The notes beneath the pieces were generated by a model. The model worked only from the letters and a program-made list of their open reading frames with translations. It made no database searches and was not told the DNA's origin. Positions 19,201 to 21,082 of a stretch of 21,082 nt of DNA are shown piece by piece. The DNA is from a virus, in the IMG/VR virus record IMGVR_UViG_3300030202_001807, positions 1 through 21,082 of that record; one strand, given 5' to 3'. The position numbers were made by a program, and so were the translations under genes. Position 1 is the stretch's first letter, and the number at the start of each line of letters is the position of its first letter.

Positions 19201-20451
19201 CATATTGACGAATGACTTTCTCCAAAATGAAGGGTTGAAGTTATTATCTGAGTTGTCAGTGCTTCTCAAATTGTCTACAAGTATTGCATCCAACTTCTGT
19301 CTGCCTTTGTTTGGTATTGCTCCTTTTATCATCGCTTCAGTTCTGAATACTACGTTCTGTATTCCTCTACCGATTTTATACGTCTGAGAATTACCTGTAT
19401 CTGCACTTATCGCTATTCTAGCAAAATCTAGTTGAAAGAAATTTCCACTAATATCCTTTATGTTTCCTAAGAATACGTTACTGCTATTGAAGATGGACAT
19501 TCCTTCGCACAACTTTTCTGTATCACTGGAACTTGCAACTTCAAATCTAACAGAACTACTGCCTTCTTGATATTTGGTGTGTGCATCAGTATCCGTGATT
19601 GTTATGTTAGTTAGAGTAGAGAACCATCGTAGTCTAGTTAGAGTGTACTTCTCCATGTAGTCTAACTGGTCATCCTGCTCAAGTCTGTCATTGTAAAAGT
19701 AAAACGTAGGCTTGCTTACAAAATTAAGCACATCGTAGTTGTCAGTGCTTGCATTGGCATCTCCTCTTAGACCATAACTAACAGCAACTACATCAGTCGC
19801 TGTCTTTGCTGGTCCTTTGAATACCTCAAACTGAGTTCCTTTTGGTATTGGTACGGGATACTTGGGTGAGAACTCTAATCCATCGCCAAACTCATCGAAA
19901 CTAGTTATTCCTGTTATCTTTGCAAAGTGTGGTCTAACAGATGTCTGAGTCGTAGAACTAGTGTCTTGTATTATGGATGGGTTGAGCAGGATGAAGTAGT
20001 CGTAGTTGTCTATATCGATTCCTAGTGTGTCGGTATCAGGAGAATCTTGAGTGTTGTAGACGAACTTTCTGTTAGTATCGCCACTTGCATCAGAACTATA
20101 CACCTTTATTTTGAACGGAGCAGAGTTGTCTCTAGCAGTTCCATAATCAGAAAGAGTTGTATTTACAGGCAGTATTCTGTTTCCTATGCCTGTGTTTGAG
20201 TCATTTGAGATGCTGTTATCATGTGGTCCTTTTCTTATTTCAGTGAATATCGCTGATGGCACTGAAGTAACTGATGAGGTGATGTTCTCTGAATCAACAT
20301 GAGTTGTCTTCAAGATGGGATTAACAGTCACATCTCTGAACGCTGTTCCAGTGCTGAACTCAGATAGTATGTTATCGTAGTTTGAACCAGCATCAGCAAT
20401 GTTCTTCTGAGAGGACATTGGATATGTGAAAGTTCCATTTGCCTTAGCCAT
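13261..20451 (-). CDS. Giant hub-like baseplate/tail protein (2396 aa)
   Basis: The start is placed at ATG 20451 (MAKANGTFTYPMSSQ), one base after the preceding stop and with GGTGA 5 nt upstream. An upstream in-frame ATG at 20490 would overlap the preceding gene and lacks support. Two stretches recall the gp27/late-control-D hub fold. At about residues 690-745, FSGIVES...STMIIEGRDNSSALL matches the 'G.V...i.gRD...LL' signature. At about residues 2104-2294, VTVVGDR, a helix-like DALVRAVELLQLH, KLTLERKGLETLEAGDVVSLSF and IPSGNYIIFEIENVLSSQITM resemble the distal half of tail-associated hub proteins. Some 1350 residues separate them, including several copies of a small G..VG.V..ISG.NIT module and a His/Tyr-rich stretch near 1532-1557. 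The last 85 residues form an extra beta-rich domain. No lysozyme or HExxH peptidase motif was seen. The likely role is baseplate hub or adsorption platform; hub homology is an inference, the virion role is fairly secure. Confidence 0.75.
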   Translation of the reverse strand: MAKANGTFTYPMSSQKNIADAGSNYDNILSEFSTGTAFRDVTVNPILKTTHVDSENITSSVTSVPSAIFTEIRKGPHDNSISNDSNTGIGNRILPVNTTLSDYGTARDNSAPFKIKVYSSDASGDTNRKFVYNTQDSPDTDTLGIDIDNYDYFILLNPSIIQDTSSTTQTSVRPHFAKITGITSFDEFGDGLEFSPKYPVPIPKGTQFEVFKGPAKTATDVVAVSYGLRGDANASTDNYDVLNFVSKPTFYFYNDRLEQDDQLDYMEKYTLTRLRWFSTLTNITITDTDAHTKYQEGSSSVRFEVASSSDTEKLCEGMSIFNSSNVFLGNIKDISGNFFQLDFARIAISADTGNSQTYKIGRGIQNVVFRTEAMIKGAIPNKGRQKLDAILVDNLRSTDNSDNNFNPSFWRKSFVNMRRHEQDSTTVTDNATHFDGELNGPARYITSDPKPFRNDKISPMSDIIVNSPRNRMSKIAKMIGLNNSGMLPHKIQRGQKLKVLHTKFSDKTTMKELPVLASKTTGANTITFTQIDSAHDYQLSEKLPVNSIIEIGDYYYVVQSFASKSSGSQVLTTKARKTKTENTFSTGATVHEFTNLVPKVVFWTGVLNTDGFDSETDVIYADNHRLSVSDSTINKENTKFYNSRITFNSLSHHENLVDFIDRNMQYVKIQDASRKFYQSSNIQRFYYYDNSFSLQQEAFSGIVESTDNMTENGLSTMIIEGRDNSSALLNKLVNRNLNHTEDMIFSTLNPVLPQVGESTNNADTTVTNTTSGGIITGTVTWPTSSGDRNAPKHSIAVMTTGEIIGEVESKATVGSNYVVTLKHSSIHTGSSKNVRFIDPYRFSNYLSGVKALGSNPQITSTTDFKGVSDKGVVFQDSVSFFRADDGTLSTRKLEGTSNTVDTVGATSNSSIHKLGSFVNNRTLGFDIGETISIDELTNTLSSADSVFALKTVNESGVDTEDISIMSLASESYDVISFESKDDGGATMEIAPRCPLVLGRVVNNEDDTRSNHSFYLLNTPINNGGFLHRLTRNVSQKIYTSDNVYRYWDLQKFNDGTLIGKDAGIYKSASKINSYAISHPIDTDGTLGSSTYIANNRPLLGSNFLDDDLTMLNTASGPFVDDTGGTDKTPPQKSLLTRTSTTSSRVPISSSVLKNIDDKAQVYEIYSTGDLYPYSKLRYNNLSANTLEFSQLGCLLQSEGAQSATVVNHRDYDGTTRMTDIRDGNFESVPIKSATKTTDQLKRFGIARLVEATFDWHFNPVDSDNMPTPEESEVTFLNYQMFKARTPATNLTLSITGSNVVQLEHTTGSNITLSAGDAIFRVDTGEMVGYKDGGSDVTIASGSAVAINSVSNTWQGMTGYLNTSDSITDLPVYISPEYRNLTFTSPIFKGVLRDEETDNQKEGKTDLTSIFLVRPNYESTGFSFANLRGDDVTTQTSATYVGGSTTLQVSSASSFSNAGVGEVNGVRIRWSSKSGNTLTLDTNADDNFFYLNRTQVASGTDIIEYTDNFDAPNILFPIVFDTLTSSTSPAGRDVSPYHPDYAWSGHSDYSGHYYHSSRVLASNVSNQTTSTSLVDLDKLGYSDDANPYNNCIGVFRNIRKVSTSGPNPDMIQTSARLGVNTSSDYTSWIGATDVSSSQVYQNTRNTIVFNEGSNYYSLSGINSMRKDMVSSVNNRNITFLESLEDEQVSGKRETYHRLTTTSGGGIYKAQMLVKPFLDTGDSNVSVNDGLGQDSKTLTINIESDTSQHNWLSYVPNLTGYYLVPERGYENLNQVTNGAISNPSLGANNSVELGTRRELNSTGIIRIESHTQGQVSYGDSTIDHVIVGSSAFNSDRIYRLMRFAETTFRDTPNEIILNRLHYTGLDYSLTPSSFRTGKTKAVRSLDEKLAEGVLSMYVVLNTDTLGGDSLNSRTSSMLFSVNPLLAHAIIGCTSGSTFDMFITDGTNKQRKRVTYTYGLSDDQRLYESKLTFNDTITGNGIVSFSEVVNVELDRKPDLGNVTSCHIGTTMLVGEEIETAIDRIAKEAGMTTDTIQTQSVFTGNIVSSISNHIVTCKKAVVGIEAGDVIYTHEGLPIGKVASISGSNITFNDVDSDPDIDLWYTPLVNDELIKREKKTFIATNNFTEVSAFDAMNMLASKKEMDFNVDGEHIDFRRLGRIDLLVKKEISYKTNRLFKVESNAALFAKASKVTVVGDRVSQSASEDIDGTEITFVDSTIKTTQDALVRAVELLQLHNSDTRRIKLTLERKGLETLEAGDVVSLSFDAQNIPSGNYIIFEIENVLSSQITMTVGTFDKTIAERLTELGTGQRQNTATTFNKNNVTGGDTTLFVDKMKIEVTNVTYTISGTSAVSNVGFNAKVGFFDDGASENLDAELDSTGTEVGFSRGNVSVIIKYDSED
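13265..13269 (-). promoter_or_regulatory. Ribosome binding site of the 125-aa connector gene
   Basis: GAGGA on the minus strand, 6 nt before ATG 13258, lies within the final codons of the hub gene just before its TAA at 13263-13261. It is weaker than the two fibre sites. Confidence 0.6.
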
Positions 20452-20452
20452 C

Positions 20453-21082
20453 TCACTCACCAAACGTATAGTAGAACAAAGTATCACCAAAGTTCGGTGT
20501 CAATGTGGATATAGTAGCACATGGTTGAAGTCCCTTGTGCATTGAAACTTCATACAACTCACCCATGAACTGAGTATTCGTGTTTGAACCATCCTGCCCT
20601 ATGTAGCAATCTACATCATCAAATTCAAAATTCTCAATGTCTAGTTTCTTCTTCTGCACTAGCACATTGTTCAAGTAAAGGTTAACATGTCTCTTATCGA
20701 AGGAGCAAGATACCTTGTTCAATTGCTCAAGATACAGTGCCTCTCTTGGTTGTGATATATACATGGTTGAGGTAATGGGTGTAGCAGGTGAAGCAGTTAA
20801 GGTGATATTGTTGCCACTTACTGATGAAACAGTTCCAACTAAAACACCTGCGTTATTGAAAACCTGATTACCAGCACCAACATCATCAGCCTCTCCTGAA
20901 CTGACGGTAAACGCATTACCACTACCACCACTAAATGAGGACAAAGTAACCTGTGAGGACATGTTAGATGTTCTAGCCAATGCATGACTTCCAGTTGGTG
21001 CGGTTGCTGTAACAGTCACTACATTGCTGGATGCAGATGCATTCATTGCAGGACTGAACTGAGCATGTCCATTTGAACTGGC
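20453..21082 (-). CDS. C-terminal part of LamG/concanavalin-like virion protein, 5'-truncated
   Basis: The frame is open from the right edge of the window, so the true start lies outside; the ATG at 21046 is probably internal, because 12 sense codons precede it in frame. About 209 residues are visible. The last 100 look like the C-terminal half of a laminin-G/concanavalin A-like jelly roll: VSCSFDKRHVNLYLNNVLV, then FEFDDVDCYIGQDGS, QFMGELYEVSMHKG and the closing DTLFYYTFGE. Such domains usually bind glycans or act as adhesive modules on virions. Ahead of it, at about 20755-20910, is a Gly/Ser-rich beta module (NNAGVLVGTVSSVSGNNITL) that also recurs in the hub protein and may be inserted within the jelly roll. 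The gene ends with TGA one base before the hub ATG, so the two are probably cotranslated. It could be a tail tip, baseplate decoration or receptor-binding protein. Confidence 0.72.
   Translation of the reverse strand, partial: ASSNGHAQFSPAMNASASSNVVTVTATAPTGSHALARTSNMSSQVTLSSFSGGSGNAFTVSSGEADDVGAGNQVFNNAGVLVGTVSSVSGNNITLTASPATPITSTMYISQPREALYLEQLNKVSCSFDKRHVNLYLNNVLVQKKKLDIENFEFDDVDCYIGQDGSNTNTQFMGELYEVSMHKGLQPCATISTLTPNFGDTLFYYTFGE
20457..20461 (-). promoter_or_regulatory. Ribosome binding site deciding the hub gene start
   Basis: GGTGA on the minus strand, 5 nt before ATG 20451, overlaps the last codons of the lectin-like gene. The junction reads TGAGATG, a one-base gap. This favours MAKANG... 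over the in-frame ATG at 20490, which would give 13 additional hydrophobic-rich residues. Confidence 0.65.

Noticed and set aside
20452-20490. Alternative hub start at ATG 20490
   Set aside because: It would add 13 residues overlapping the preceding gene, while ATG 20451 follows the stop by one base and has a Shine-Dalgarno sequence at proper distance.
1-21082. Low GGCC count (about seven seen) and few CG-containing tetramers as further avoided restriction words
   Set aside because: GC-only words are expected to be scarce in AT-rich coding DNA with few CG dinucleotides, and I did not count all of these systematically. The signal is much weaker than for GATC and AGCT.
1-21082. A new defence, toxin or enzymatic system
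   Set aside because: Every frame is accounted for by structural virion proteins; no nuclease, helicase, kinase, methyltransferase or peptidase motif was seen.

Overview
The window is a solid block of virion structural genes from a tailed double-stranded DNA virus (or an integrated relative). All of them lie on the minus strand, and coding density is essentially 100 per cent. Five open reading frames follow one another with spacings of 1 to 2 nt or overlaps of 1 to 4 nt, so there is no intergenic DNA and no room for RNA genes, promoters or terminators. The base composition is moderately AT-rich. No capsid, terminase, integrase, polymerase or lysis gene is present.

In the direction of transcription (from 21082 towards 1) the order is: (1) the C-terminal part of a protein ending in a laminin-G/concanavalin-like domain; (2) a giant protein of 2396 residues with gp27/late-control-D-like hub features, probably the central baseplate or tail hub protein; (3) a 125-residue protein resembling small baseplate-wedge or fibre-connector proteins; (4) a complete 2190-residue modular tail fibre (fibre A); (5) a second giant fibre (fibre B), of which the first 2104 codons are visible before it runs off the left edge. 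Fibre B is easy to miss because it has no stop codon in the window. The order hub, connector, fibres is the usual layout of a distal tail module, and the tight spacing suggests one polycistronic message with translational coupling. Every internal start has a recognisable Shine-Dalgarno sequence.

The fibre repeats (DIVGAM-type, KLNAIE..ATADQ-type and SKITSGT-type units) and the C-terminal domain of fibre A are of kinds familiar from marine phages, including T4-like cyanophages. A marine virus is therefore likely. The host cannot be fixed from this window, and both bacteria and marine archaea remain possible.

The strongest unexplained signal is in nucleotide words rather than genes. By hand scan GATC occurs once and AGCT never occurs in 21 kb, while other palindromic tetramers such as CTAG, CATG and GTAC are common. 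This looks like escape from two restriction specificities and could help identify the host. Second, the two fibres share long paralogous blocks whose proteins are very similar but whose codons have diverged. Third, a small beta-rich module recurs inside the hub and in the upstream lectin-like protein. I found no sign of a defence system, CRISPR array, retroelement or other non-structural system.
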